Positions 28,742-36,184 of a stretch of 64,000 bases of DNA are shown here, piece by piece. This stretch comes from Pseudomonas sp. B21-015 (GTDB lineage: Bacteria > Pseudomonadota > Gammaproteobacteria > Pseudomonadales > Pseudomonadaceae): NCBI RefSeq assembly GCF_024749285.1, contig NZ_CP087196.1, forward strand, positions 248,001 through 312,000, in the 5' to 3' direction. The notes under the pieces were generated by a model. It saw only the letters and a list, made by a program, of their open reading frames with translations. It was not told where the DNA came from and searched no databases. The position numbers and the translations under genes were made by a program. Numbering within the stretch: the stretch's first letter is position 1; each line of letters begins with the position of its first letter.

Positions 28742-28978
28742 TTAATTACCTGCTAAATTCTGTTGTGGGAATCTTTCAAGAAGGATTTGTTTAGTGCGGT
28801 CAACATACTCCGTGGGCTTGCTCGCCTCTAGCATTAGGTCGATGTAATGTTGTATCTCTTCTTCAGATAACTTAGGCGTAGGAGCTGGTTCTGGTGTTTT
28901 CTCTTTCTTGTTGAAGTATTGTTTGCTTAAGAGCTTTTCTTCGTAGGTTTTGGGAAATAGAACTTTCTTAATTGGCAT
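28742..28978 (-). CDS. Hypothetical protein (78 aa)
   Basis: Lysine-rich start (MPIKKVLFPKTYEEKLLSKQ), a proline-rich hinge (TPEPAPTPKL) and an acidic helix (SEEEIQHYIDLMLEAS). Not recognised. It begins 4 bases after the stop of the preceding leftward gene, so it is part of the same translationally linked set. Confidence 0.55.
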   Translation of the reverse strand: MPIKKVLFPKTYEEKLLSKQYFNKKEKTPEPAPTPKLSEEEIQHYIDLMLEASKPTEYVDRTKQILLERFPQQNLAGN

Positions 28979-28982
28979 TTTG

Positions 28983-29303
28983 TTACTCCGATTTCTTTAG
29001 ATGGGAAAGTGTTTCGTTGGCGTACGTTAAAGCGTACGTGTCGATAAAAGTGTTGAAGGCGAAAAGGTCGTCGTGTCCGCCGATAGGCTTGCCATTTATA
29101 ATCAGACGATGATTGACCCACAGCAACGACATTGCGTCCAAGTCATAAAGTATCTTGTACACATTAATGTTTGATATGGGACTATCAATCAGATATGACA
29201 CCCTGCCGTTACGCAACGGCTGGGATGACACAACGTTAGGTATAAATGTACTGGCGATTCTACCGGCGTCGACGGGTCGGCCTGTGATAAGCCAGAAGTA
29301 CAT
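28983..29303 (-). CDS. Hypothetical protein (106 aa)
   Basis: Begins MYFWLITGRPVDAGRIASTF and ends with NETLSHLKKSE; no motif recognised. Its ATG overlaps the preceding gene's stop by one base (TAATG), which indicates coupled translation within a leftward operon of the element. Confidence 0.6.
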   Translation of the reverse strand: MYFWLITGRPVDAGRIASTFIPNVVSSQPLRNGRVSYLIDSPISNINVYKILYDLDAMSLLWVNHRLIINGKPIGGHDDLFAFNTFIDTYALTYANETLSHLKKSE

Positions 29304-29770
29304 TAACTGGCTTTAAGGTTTTGGAATACTTCCTGAGCTTCAGCCAAAGCAGCAGCCATTTCCTTCTCTTCTTTTACTTGAAGAGCCTTGGCTTCTTTTG
29401 CTTTCTTTTGATCGAACAACTGCTGAGCCAGGAGCTGAATGTTACGTTCCTTGTCTGCTTCCAGTTCAAGTTCGTATTGCGCTTTCACCTCTTGTTCAAT
29501 TCGCTGAAGCTCTTCTTCCAGATTTTCTTTCTCAAAACATACGAGCAAGTATCCGTTCAAGTTTTGAGGAGTTCGGAACTGACTGAGCTTTCGTCCTTTG
29601 GTAGCCATTTCCATAACCTTTGGAATTGCAAGGGATACAGGCTCGTGAATAGTTTCCAATGCTGCTGCTGAGCTTTTGAAACTGAAGATGGCGTTCTTCA
29701 ATCGTTTATCAAATACTTCCTGATTGAACTGGAAGCTTTGGAGGCTGACGTGCTCTTTGATGCTGGTCAT
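29303..29770 (-). CDS. Hypothetical coiled-coil protein (155 aa)
   Basis: Globular first half (FKSSAAALETIHEPVSLAIP; GYLLVCFEKENLEEELQRIE) and a long acidic/lysine coiled coil to the end (ELELEADKERNIQLLAQQLF; KKAKEAKALQVKEEKEMAAA). No family recognised. First gene of a leftward operon of three; a 43-base repeated motif lies 120-160 bases upstream. Confidence 0.6.
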   Translation of the reverse strand: MTSIKEHVSLQSFQFNQEVFDKRLKNAIFSFKSSAAALETIHEPVSLAIPKVMEMATKGRKLSQFRTPQNLNGYLLVCFEKENLEEELQRIEQEVKAQYELELEADKERNIQLLAQQLFDQKKAKEAKALQVKEEKEMAAALAEAQEVFQNLKAS

Positions 29771-29889
29771 ATTGTGTTTCCTTCTGTGATTTAGATGCCA
29801 TTACGGCTTTGTGTAGGCAAAGAGATTACCTGTGTCGCCCTTATTGCAAGAGCAGATTCTTTAGTGTTAATTGTCTGAGAGCCTTATAT

Positions 29890-29932
29890 ATCAACGCTTA
29901 GAGTATGATGTGTGAATCAGTTGTACTATCTA
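29890..29932 (-). promoter_or_regulatory. Repeated motif, copy 1 (candidate promoter/operator)
   Basis: The 26-base core at 29907-29932 matches that at 31551-31576 in 21 positions (GATGT..G.ATCA..TGTACTATCTA on the plus strand). Weaker similarity continues to 29890 (ATCAA..TT..GAG). It begins 12 bases after the stop of the zinc-finger gene and lies upstream of the 155-aa gene. Confidence 0.5.
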
Positions 29933-29943
29933 GTAAGGTGTTG

Positions 29944-31341
29944 TTAGAAGTCGCAGAAAATAGGTTCTATGAACTTCTTTATCCGTGGGTTGTTTGGGTT
30001 AGGGACGTAATCTTCCTCTATCTGAATATTGATCGTTGAATAATCATGTTCGTCTGTACATGTTTCGTATCCAAAACTCTCAAAAATCGCCATTTCCCTA
30101 TCGGCTTCACGGACCTTTTCAAGATATTCGTATTCTTGAATGCTGCTGCACACTCCCACAGCCAATATAGCTTTTTGTATCACTGGCACCTGAGAGTAGA
30201 AATTAGCATACTGATCTCTAAACGCTGATTGCATGCTGCTATTACTACGGCTGTAGTCAGGGGTCATTGCAGGAACGTGTAGATACTTACGCAAAGTTTT
30301 CAAGATCATCTTTCTATCAAGTGGTGCTCCCTGCATTGTCTGGAAAGTCTGAAATGCGACGAAATCCCGAAAGTCAGAAGCATCCATTCCGTCGCGAAGC
30401 TCTGCCGGGTTCCAATGCACGCCGTAAGGGCGATCTAGAATTGCAGCTAGGCCATCTTGCTCTTCCTGCCGGCTCAGCCACGCTCCAGCGACGGTTAGCA
30501 CGGGAATGAGGAAAGCTATGTCGTCTCTGTGTTTACCGTGTGGGAGCTGCTTAGAAAGCCTTACAGCCTCATCCAGCGCTACGACGATTGATCGCTTGGT
30601 AGAAAGATCCATCTGATAGACCTCTTTCTCTTCAAACGCAGCCCTGATCTTCCTTAGCTCCGTCATGCCCATGCGCTCAAGCTTCGCTAGCGTGTGAACA
30701 CAGCCCGTCACGTTCTTATGAATCCATTTAGCCAACGACAGCCGTTGACTCATGCGAATAGGGTTAACCTTGGCATATTCGATCAATACTGGCCCTAGAT
30801 ACTTCTGCACCTTCTGCAAGACTTTCGGGTCAGGCATGTCTTCAGAAATAAACCAGCGGGATTGGAGATTAAAGCGGCTGATGTCCAGCCCCGCGTTCTG
30901 ATAACACTTCGTGCTGTGAACTTGATTCGCTAAGCTAGGGCCGATGAACAGGTTATGAGGATGAAGCAGACCTACAGTGTTTTGACCTTTAACCGGCTGG
31001 ATATGGCAGAGATGAAACTTGCTTCTCTTCTTTTCAAAATCGAAGTCGTATGTTTTGTATTTGTAGTTGCGGAGTTCGAAAAGCTGTTCAAGTGTTTCTA
31101 CTGTATGAGAATGCAAGCACTCGACTGTACCCGCTCGTCTAACCTCTCTTGCAATCCAAAGCCATTCTTCAGATACAGGTAATTTTACAACTCGTTTCTC
31201 TGCAAGCTTCTGCCGTTTTGCTTTTGTATTACTGATCTTCTGGGCGGTTCTGCACTCTTCACTACAATACTTGCTTTTGACCTGGGCTGTGACATAGGGG
31301 TTATTGCAATGCAGGCATGTTCTGTTTCTTGTGATAGTCAT
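29944..31341 (-). CDS. Zinc-finger protein with a possible HNH-like motif (unknown function)
   Basis: 465 residues. N-terminal zinc finger CLHCNNPYVTAQVKSKYCSEEC (C-x2-C...C-x3-C type), a basic segment, then FHLCHIQPVKGQNTVGLLHP, NLFIGPSLANQVH: the H-x-x-P ... N-L ... N-x-x-H order resembles HNH nucleases. The remaining 300 residues, helical and acidic at the end (DEHDYSTINIQIEEDYVPNP), are not recognised. The same finger occurs in two much smaller proteins upstream. ATG at 31341 (MTITRNRTC) preferred to 31353. The start lies inside the preceding 65-aa gene. Confidence 0.6.
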   Translation of the reverse strand: MTITRNRTCLHCNNPYVTAQVKSKYCSEECRTAQKISNTKAKRQKLAEKRVVKLPVSEEWLWIAREVRRAGTVECLHSHTVETLEQLFELRNYKYKTYDFDFEKKRSKFHLCHIQPVKGQNTVGLLHPHNLFIGPSLANQVHSTKCYQNAGLDISRFNLQSRWFISEDMPDPKVLQKVQKYLGPVLIEYAKVNPIRMSQRLSLAKWIHKNVTGCVHTLAKLERMGMTELRKIRAAFEEKEVYQMDLSTKRSIVVALDEAVRLSKQLPHGKHRDDIAFLIPVLTVAGAWLSRQEEQDGLAAILDRPYGVHWNPAELRDGMDASDFRDFVAFQTFQTMQGAPLDRKMILKTLRKYLHVPAMTPDYSRSNSSMQSAFRDQYANFYSQVPVIQKAILAVGVCSSIQEYEYLEKVREADREMAIFESFGYETCTDEHDYSTINIQIEEDYVPNPNNPRIKKFIEPIFCDF

Positions 31342-31498
31342 GTGTATCCTCACTAGGGGATTGTTGTTTTAAGAGTTGCATGAGGTGGAACAATGCTACG
31401 TTAGCTGTATGTGTTGGTGATTTATGACCGTACATATCCATAAGCTTCAATAGCAGTTCACTCGCCTCTTGAGAAAGACTTACTTTTATCTTTGACAT
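31301..31498 (-). CDS. Small ribbon-helix-helix-like protein (65 aa)
   Basis: MSKIKVSLSQEASELLLKLM, then GHKSPTHTANVALFHLMQLL: a short beta strand followed by two helices as in CopG/Arc repressors. It overlaps the start of the zinc-finger gene by 41 bases. A copy of the repeated motif lies 36-78 bases upstream, consistent with its own promoter and autoregulation. Confidence 0.6.
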   Translation of the reverse strand: MSKIKVSLSQEASELLLKLMDMYGHKSPTHTANVALFHLMQLLKQQSPSEDTHDYHKKQNMPALQ

Positions 31499-31533
31499 TC
31501 TTATTACCTGTTGAATGGCTAGAGACCTTTAAA

Positions 31534-31576
31534 CATCAAGGTTTGAGGGTGATGTAGGGATCATCTGTACTATCTA
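31534..31576 (-). promoter_or_regulatory. Repeated motif, copy 2 (candidate promoter/operator)
   Basis: Core at 31551-31576, 21 of 26 bases equal to copy 1 at 29907-29932. It overlaps the last codon of the 58-aa RHH gene and precedes the 65-aa RHH gene; copy 1 likewise sits right after a stop codon. Confidence 0.5.
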
Positions 31577-31750
31577 CCGCAGCTTACTAAACTCTTTCTT
31601 CAGTTCTTTGTGCAGGAAGTATCGACGTACAACGGCTTGCACAGTCTTAGTGAAGCTTTCATAGTCGCGGGCTTCTTCTTCCAGCAAAGCAATCAAATCT
31701 AAGGGGAGAGCAATTCGAATTACTTTTGTGTCATGGATGGCTTGTGTCAT
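31574..31750 (-). CDS. Small ribbon-helix-helix protein (58 aa)
   Basis: MTQAIHDTKVIRIALPLDLI, then ALLEEEARDYESFTKTVQAVVRRYFL, an Arc/CopG-like strand-helix-helix. ATG at 31750 preferred to 31768 because a good purine-rich GAAGGAATTAAAA precedes it. It overlaps the 3' end of the 57-aa gene by 20 bases. Probably DNA-binding. Confidence 0.65.
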   Translation of the reverse strand: MTQAIHDTKVIRIALPLDLIALLEEEARDYESFTKTVQAVVRRYFLHKELKKEFSKLR

Positions 31751-31904
31751 TTTTAATTCCTTCTGCAATGTATTTATTTACCAATTCGCTGACGCTAGCG
31801 TTTTTTTGCAAGCTGAGTCCCTGAAGGCTGGCAAGAAGGCTACGCTCAATTAATAGCGTCTCTTTCGTGTAGCATTTGTCATTTATATAGATTTCGTTTC
31901 TCAT
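31731..31904 (-). CDS. Small hypothetical, possibly RHH-like (57 aa)
   Basis: Short frame starting MRNEIYINDKCYTKETLLIE and containing ASVSELVNKYIAEGI, the second-helix pattern of ribbon-helix-helix proteins. Its ATG overlaps the preceding zinc-finger gene's stop (ATGA), and its own end overlaps the next gene by 20 bases. Those overlaps are the main reason to believe it is real. Confidence 0.6.
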   Translation of the reverse strand: MRNEIYINDKCYTKETLLIERSLLASLQGLSLQKNASVSELVNKYIAEGIKNDTSHP

Positions 31905-32107
31905 GAACACACGTCTAGTACGTCTTGAAGCGATGCATCAAATGTCTTAAGAGCATCGGGAGTCTTCAATGTCTTCAGGGTTGCATTAATTTGCTCTCTT
32001 ACCTTTTTACGCAAACCGTAAATACGAACTACACACAAATTGGAACAGTATTTATGGTTTGCGTTGGTGGGTTCAAAGTCGGTATCACATACTAAGCATT
32101 GGTTCAT
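31901..32107 (-). CDS. Small zinc-finger protein (68 aa)
   Basis: MNQCLVCDTDFEPTNANHKY, CSNLC: Cx2C ... YCSxxC finger at the N-terminus, then a basic helix (RIYGLRKKVREQINATLKTL). Start at 32107 has GAGGAAG upstream and lies 23 bases inside the preceding gene. The finger repeats in the 74-aa neighbour and in the 465-aa protein. DNA or RNA binding is plausible. Confidence 0.65.
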   Translation of the reverse strand: MNQCLVCDTDFEPTNANHKYCSNLCVVRIYGLRKKVREQINATLKTLKTPDALKTFDASLQDVLDVCS

Positions 32108-32309
32108 GGTTTTCTTCCTCGGCTGGTGTTTCATGGGTGGCTTCAAGTTCTGTCTTGTACAGTGAGATGATTTCATTCGTGCTCAGACCAAGCTTGACTC
32201 TTCGTTTATGCATTTTCGAGTGACAGAGGTTTGAGCAAGCGTACTTGTTGTTCCTTGCGCACTTCATAGGGGAGTGACAAACAATGCAGGGCCTAATTGT
32301 TATAGGCAT
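32085..32309 (-). CDS. Small zinc-finger protein (74 aa)
   Basis: MPITIRPCIVCHSPMKCARN, then KYACSNLCHSKMHKRRVKLG: the same Cx2C...YxCSxxC finger followed by basic residues, a short helical segment (STNEIISLYKTELEA) and an acidic tail. First gene of the leftward nested operon 32309-29944. Not recognised beyond the finger. Confidence 0.65.
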   Translation of the reverse strand: MPITIRPCIVCHSPMKCARNNKYACSNLCHSKMHKRRVKLGLSTNEIISLYKTELEATHETPAEEENHEPMLSM

Positions 32310-33382
32310 GGGTATTTCTCCAAAGGGGATTGGTGAACTAAATTGTGGGTGGAATAAAAGATTTTAATTAAAAAACTAACCACAGCCTAGACTAAATTGT
32401 TAGCATAAGAAGTGGTTTGAAACTGGGGTGGTTTTTTAATGGCAGATATTGAAAGAAGGAGAACAATAGCTGCCTGCATTGACCGAGTGGGAGGAAACTC
32501 TTATTTAACCACCACCAGATCGATGTTCTTTTAACGAGGGGATGCGAGAGGGTGAAGCAAGTGAAACTTAGAATTTTTCGGCGTTGTTCTTTATTTACTG
32601 GTAAAGTATCTCATACTTGATGTTGAAATTGCAAATTTAGTTGTGTATGTTTAAGACTATTATATTATAACAACATAACAGTTAATAACTTAAATTGCAT
32701 TATATTGTTTGTGGTTATATACCTTACTTATCGAAATGGGTTTCAGGAAGAACTTCGGTAAAAGCAACCCTTACCCAGCCATACAGAGCAAGCGCTCTGC
32801 CTAAGACCGAGTAAGAGCCTTCTACCTAAAGCTCAGCCTGATTCCATACCCGTAAAAGCAATAAATGCTATCGAAATTGGGAACGAGGTGAGTTGAACCC
32901 AATTATCTTAGGCTCAGTACAGTCTACACGGGTGGAGTAGCTGCCTTCGGAATTGGGACACTGATAACGCCCAATCTAGTCAGATAGAGTTCACACAGCT
33001 TTAGCAGAGCTGCTGGGGGGTGCTGACTTGAAGCTCACCCATCGACCTTTCCCATCTCACAGTAGGTCGCTTATTTAAGATTGTTGCTGCCAGTTCGTGC
33101 AGGAAGACACAAATCCACCACACTAGCCGACCACTTAGCCTAATTAGGGACAATCCGATCTTATAAATTTTACAAGAGCGTAATATTATACGGCATATAT
33201 TTTAAATAGCAATTAATATGTTGCAATTACTGCTAGGGAAGTGTAGCGGCTCTAGAGCGTCTAGATAAGGCGGCAGGTATGAGGGGCTACACGGGTAGCT
33301 CTTTTCAGAGAACGGCGATTTGGCACCCAAAAACACCGCTGAAATACGGCTTTTCGATAGACATTAGAGGTGTTGAAGTGGG
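32310..33382. other. 1.07-kb gene-free segment with AT-rich blocks and clustered hairpins
   Basis: No frame longer than about 30 codons was credible. AT-rich blocks at about 32575-32730 and 33170-33230 flank a normal-GC stretch (32740-33075) with several stems: GGTAA/TTACC (32757-32775), CAGAGC/GCTCTG around 32783-32799, AATTGGG/CCCAATT (32875-32902), the same stem sequence again ATTGGG/CCCAAT (32952-32974), and AGCAG/CTGCT (33003-33014). TAAAAGCAA occurs twice. This could be a structured RNA or an origin/transfer site of the element. No tRNA or rRNA could be assigned. Confidence 0.5.
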
Positions 33383-35110
33383 TTATTCTTCGCTTTCGAT
33401 TTGATCAAGCATTGTTTCGTGAAACCTAGCAAGGTCTTCAGCCGTCACCGACCTACTTCCTTTGACTTTGCTAATGTCACGGCTGCGGTTGAGGTGCTCC
33501 ATCATACCTATAGCGAAACTGTCGCCTTGATCCTCTGACAAGATTGTTAATGGTCGAGTTAAGGGAATAAAAACCAAACTCTCACCGTCATCCTTGATAC
33601 CGAGTAAGGTTTTGTCACCTGAAAAAGCCCAATAGTTGATAATGTGTGTGGATAGGCCTTTTCCCCTACGACTAAGAGTTACTGTGATATCCAGTCCCTT
33701 CAAAAGCCCATTGGCACGCGATCTGCCTTGGAAGCTAACAAGGTCTAGACGTTGAAAGAAATCAGTTTTAGAGAGGATTTTCTCTCGTGAAAGGTCTGTC
33801 TTTAACTGTTCACGTTGGCGCTGCCAGTCCTCCAGGCTGTCTTCAAGATCGACCATCGTTTGGACAAGAAAAGAGGGCAATTTTCCGACTGACGCCACTT
33901 GCTCCTTAAGTTCGCCTAGCCTTGATTGGACTTCAGCTATCTTGCCGTCCAGCACCTGCACGTTGCGCTGAAGCTGGCCCTGACTATTTTGAACCAGACT
34001 CAAACTGTCCACTTTAGCCAATAGCTCTCTGAATACGACTTCTGATCTATCCAGCCGGAACTGCTTGCTCGGGCATACGCCTTTTGCACTGTTGTAGCAA
34101 CGAAGGTACTTACTTCCCTTTGGAGGCTTGCCCTTGTTTACGAGGTGCAGCGGCCCTTTGCACAAACCACATTTGGCTATTCCTTGCCACACGTTGAAAT
34201 TCTTGGAAGGCTTCGTCGCCTTGCTGACATTTCGGGACACGCGAGCCGCTTGGGCCGCATAGTAATCAGCTTCCGATATGACTGCTGGAAAGAAATCCTT
34301 TACCGGATCCCCTATAAGCTGACGCGAGCCATCTACAAGACCAGTTGGCTGGTATTCGCCCAATAGAGCCTTGTTACTGAGGATCTTACCGGTGGAGCTG
34401 CTGCCCCACTTCCCGGTCAGGTTACGTTTAAGGCTCCCAAAAACCGGTACGTTTTCTTCATTCAGAATCTTAGCGATTGCGCGATGCCCATGCCCATCAC
34501 ACGCAAGCTGAAATATTCGTTTCACAACCTCTACACGTTCGGGCAATGGGTGGTATTCGCCATTGTTGAATTCGAGCCAATAGGGGCATGCACGACCTAG
34601 CGGTTTCTTCTCGGTTCGTGCCAATGTTTGTTTTTGTTTCCACGCTTTGCTAACCCGCTGTCCCTTGAGATTGCTCTCATTATGGGCACGGCTCATGTGG
34701 ACAATTGAAATGATTAGGTCTAGCTCGTTGTAATCCTCCGTGTATAGCTTGCCATCGGCAGAGGTGTAGACCTTGATGCCTTTGTTCAGGAGGTCAAGAA
34801 AACGCGGTAGAGCATCTTTCACCCGTTCCCGACTCAGGCGGTCCAAGCTCTCTACAATCAGAGTCGAGCCAGCAGGTACGGTGCCGTCTTCCACGTATCC
34901 GAGGAATCTCGCTAACTCGCCCGTATCGTCAAGGTGTTTCGCCCTAAACGCTGATCGCCCCTTGTCAAAAAATAGATAGTCACGAGAGCTAACAAGCTCT
35001 AACCCATTGGCCTGACAGTACTGATCTGCTGCCTCCCGCTGGCGCCTGTAACTATCACCTTTAGCTTGCTCTGGGCTGCTGAAGCGTATGTAGCTGTAGG
35101 CTTTTGACAT
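33383..35110 (-). CDS. Large serine recombinase (integrase of the comM element)
   Basis: 575 residues. Resolvase-like catalytic domain (1-150) with YSYIRFSS (catalytic Ser11), Q15 and VESLDRLSRERV; recombinase domain (about 170-290, ILNEENVPVFGSLKRNLTGK); zinc ribbon with C314, C317, C339 and C346; coiled coil at about 380-445 (QVLDGKIAEVQSRLGELKEQ). This is the full large-serine-integrase plan, which integrates by recombining attP with attB without host factors. ATG at 35110 starts MSKAYSYIRF; an upstream extension would run into comM. It ends at a long gene-free stretch. Confidence 0.93.
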   Translation of the reverse strand: MSKAYSYIRFSSPEQAKGDSYRRQREAADQYCQANGLELVSSRDYLFFDKGRSAFRAKHLDDTGELARFLGYVEDGTVPAGSTLIVESLDRLSRERVKDALPRFLDLLNKGIKVYTSADGKLYTEDYNELDLIISIVHMSRAHNESNLKGQRVSKAWKQKQTLARTEKKPLGRACPYWLEFNNGEYHPLPERVEVVKRIFQLACDGHGHRAIAKILNEENVPVFGSLKRNLTGKWGSSSTGKILSNKALLGEYQPTGLVDGSRQLIGDPVKDFFPAVISEADYYAAQAARVSRNVSKATKPSKNFNVWQGIAKCGLCKGPLHLVNKGKPPKGSKYLRCYNSAKGVCPSKQFRLDRSEVVFRELLAKVDSLSLVQNSQGQLQRNVQVLDGKIAEVQSRLGELKEQVASVGKLPSFLVQTMVDLEDSLEDWQRQREQLKTDLSREKILSKTDFFQRLDLVSFQGRSRANGLLKGLDITVTLSRRGKGLSTHIINYWAFSGDKTLLGIKDDGESLVFIPLTRPLTILSEDQGDSFAIGMMEHLNRSRDISKVKGSRSVTAEDLARFHETMLDQIESEE

Positions 35111-35157
35111 GACAAAGGGCACGGTTAATGGGTGGAGGTGTAAAGTAGCACAAGGTA

Positions 35158-35168
35158 AGCAAGTTGTG
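35158..35168. other. Right attachment-site core
   Basis: AGCAAGTTGTG, matching the left copy (24651-24661) in 10 of 11 bases; the shared GTTGTG lies in comM codons CAC-AAC (His-Asn). It sits 48 bases upstream of the recombinase start. Confidence 0.7.
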
Positions 35169-35801
35169 AGCCCCTGCCGCTGCAATCAGCAACGCGCGTT
35201 TGGCCGCAAGTTGCCCCTGCACTTCATTCAAGTCTGGATAGGGCTTGTTGGCATAGAGCAAACCATTGGAAGCGTAGGGTGCGATGGGCGTGTGACCATT
35301 GAAATGCGCGACCGCTTCCAGCAAATGATCCACCGCAATCACTTTCAACCCCGAAGCCAGGCAGGCCTCCTCGGCATTCGCTCGCGGCACCACCAGCGTG
35401 CGCCCGGCCTTGCGCGCTGCCAGCGCCGCCGGCAACACCCCGCGAACCGCCCTCACCGCGCCCGACAGCGCCAGCTCTCCCAGGCACTCCACATCATCCA
35501 GCGTCAACGTCGGCACTTGCACACTGGCCGACAGAATTCCCAAGGCAATCGCCAGATCGAACCGCCCGCCATCCTTCGGCAAGTCTGCCGGGGCGAGATT
35601 CAAGGTGATACGCCGTGCTGGAAATTGCAGCCCCGAATTGATGATCGCGCTGCGTACCCGGTCCTTGCTTTCCTTCACCGCCGCCTCGGGCAGCCCGACC
35701 ATGGTCAGCGACGGCAAGCCGTTGGCCAGATGGACTTCTACGGTGACGGCGGGTGCATCTACGCCAATCTGGGCGCGGCTGTGGACGATGGAGAGGGACA
35801 T
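35163..35801 (-). pseudogene. comM: comM (yifB) 5' half, interrupted by the element
   Basis: Encodes residues 1-213 of ComM: MSLSIVHSRAQIGVDAPAVT, then VGLPEAAVKESKDRVRSAI, LNLAPADLPKDGGRFDLAIA and the GAHNLL motif where the element is inserted. Beyond the junction the frame continues for about 33 element-derived codons (to 35061) before a stop. The product would have the Lon-like N-terminal domain but no Walker motifs, so it should be inactive. Excision would restore a 499-codon gene. Confidence 0.93.
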
Positions 35802-35823
35802 GGTCGTTCCTTGAGCTACATGG

Positions 35824-35845
35824 AAACCGCTTCCTGCGGTTTTTT
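35824..35845 (+). terminator. Hairpin with T-run upstream of comM
   Basis: AAACCGC-TTCCT-GCGGTTTTTT. It would stop plus-strand transcription just before the comM start; no plus-strand gene reads into it now, so its role is unclear. Confidence 0.55.
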
Positions 35846-35957
35846 GAAGGGTAGTCGGGGAGTCAGGGTTTAGCGTGGCAGTAGAGCTGCCAAACTTTCG
35901 CAGGATGTTGCTGGGGGCGGTGAGTTGATTCCAGTCAGTTAAGCCGTAACGCGACTC

Positions 35958-36019
35958 GTAGCAGCTGGCGGAGCCTGCGTTCGGCTGCGCAGCCGAACGC
36001 AGGCTCCGCCAGCTGCTAC
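35958..36019. repeat. 62-bp perfect palindrome
   Basis: Two 31-base arms without spacer, centred at 35988/35989 (GGCTGC|GCAGCC at the centre, GTAGCAGCTG at the outer edge). Sequence like this is found as an interspersed repeat in P. fluorescens-group genomes. It occupies the middle of the 383-base gap between comM and higA; I see no gene in that gap. Confidence 0.9.
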
Positions 36020-36184
36020 AACGGTATGTCGCGGCTGGTATTTGGGTGTAATCAACTGCGAGAGCTGTTTTTTGTAGGATCGGGCCTGGATAGATGAAGG
36101 ACTTCGGTGAAAACGCATAGACACCCTTGTCGGATCGAAGTGGCTACTTATGATCACGGCTGATCAAGCCCTCAGGAGGGGGAA

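Larger units (their letters stand above)
24651..35168. mobile_element. Integrative element inserted in comM by a large serine recombinase
   Basis: About 10.5 kb of visibly AT-richer DNA lies between comM halves. The ends carry AGCAGGTTGTG (24651-24661) and AGCAAGTTGTG (35158-35168), an 11-bp direct repeat with one mismatch. The recombinase gene starts 48 bases inside the right end, pointing inward, as is usual for large serine integrases. Cargo from left to right: small unknown gene, receiver protein, 56-aa protein, small serine recombinase, Mrr-type nuclease, a leftward block of mostly unknown small genes, a gene-free hairpin-rich stretch. No conjugation, capsid or replication genes were recognised. 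Confidence 0.9.

Noticed and set aside
32430..32525. 31-codon frame (MADIERRRTIAACIDRVGGN...)
   Set aside because: No ribosome binding site, not linked to neighbours, and too short to support without homologues.
32740..33075. Possible tRNA or tRNA-like array on the minus strand
   Set aside because: Some arms look like D- or T-arms, but no 7-base anticodon loop with matching acceptor stem could be assembled; kept only as a hairpin-rich segment.
24651..35168. Element considered as a prophage or conjugative element
   Set aside because: No capsid, tail, lysis, relaxase or type IV secretion genes were recognised; BRO-N and HigA lie outside the element.
35939..36157. 72-codon minus-strand frame over the 62-bp palindrome
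   Set aside because: Its sequence is mostly the translated palindrome; no start context.
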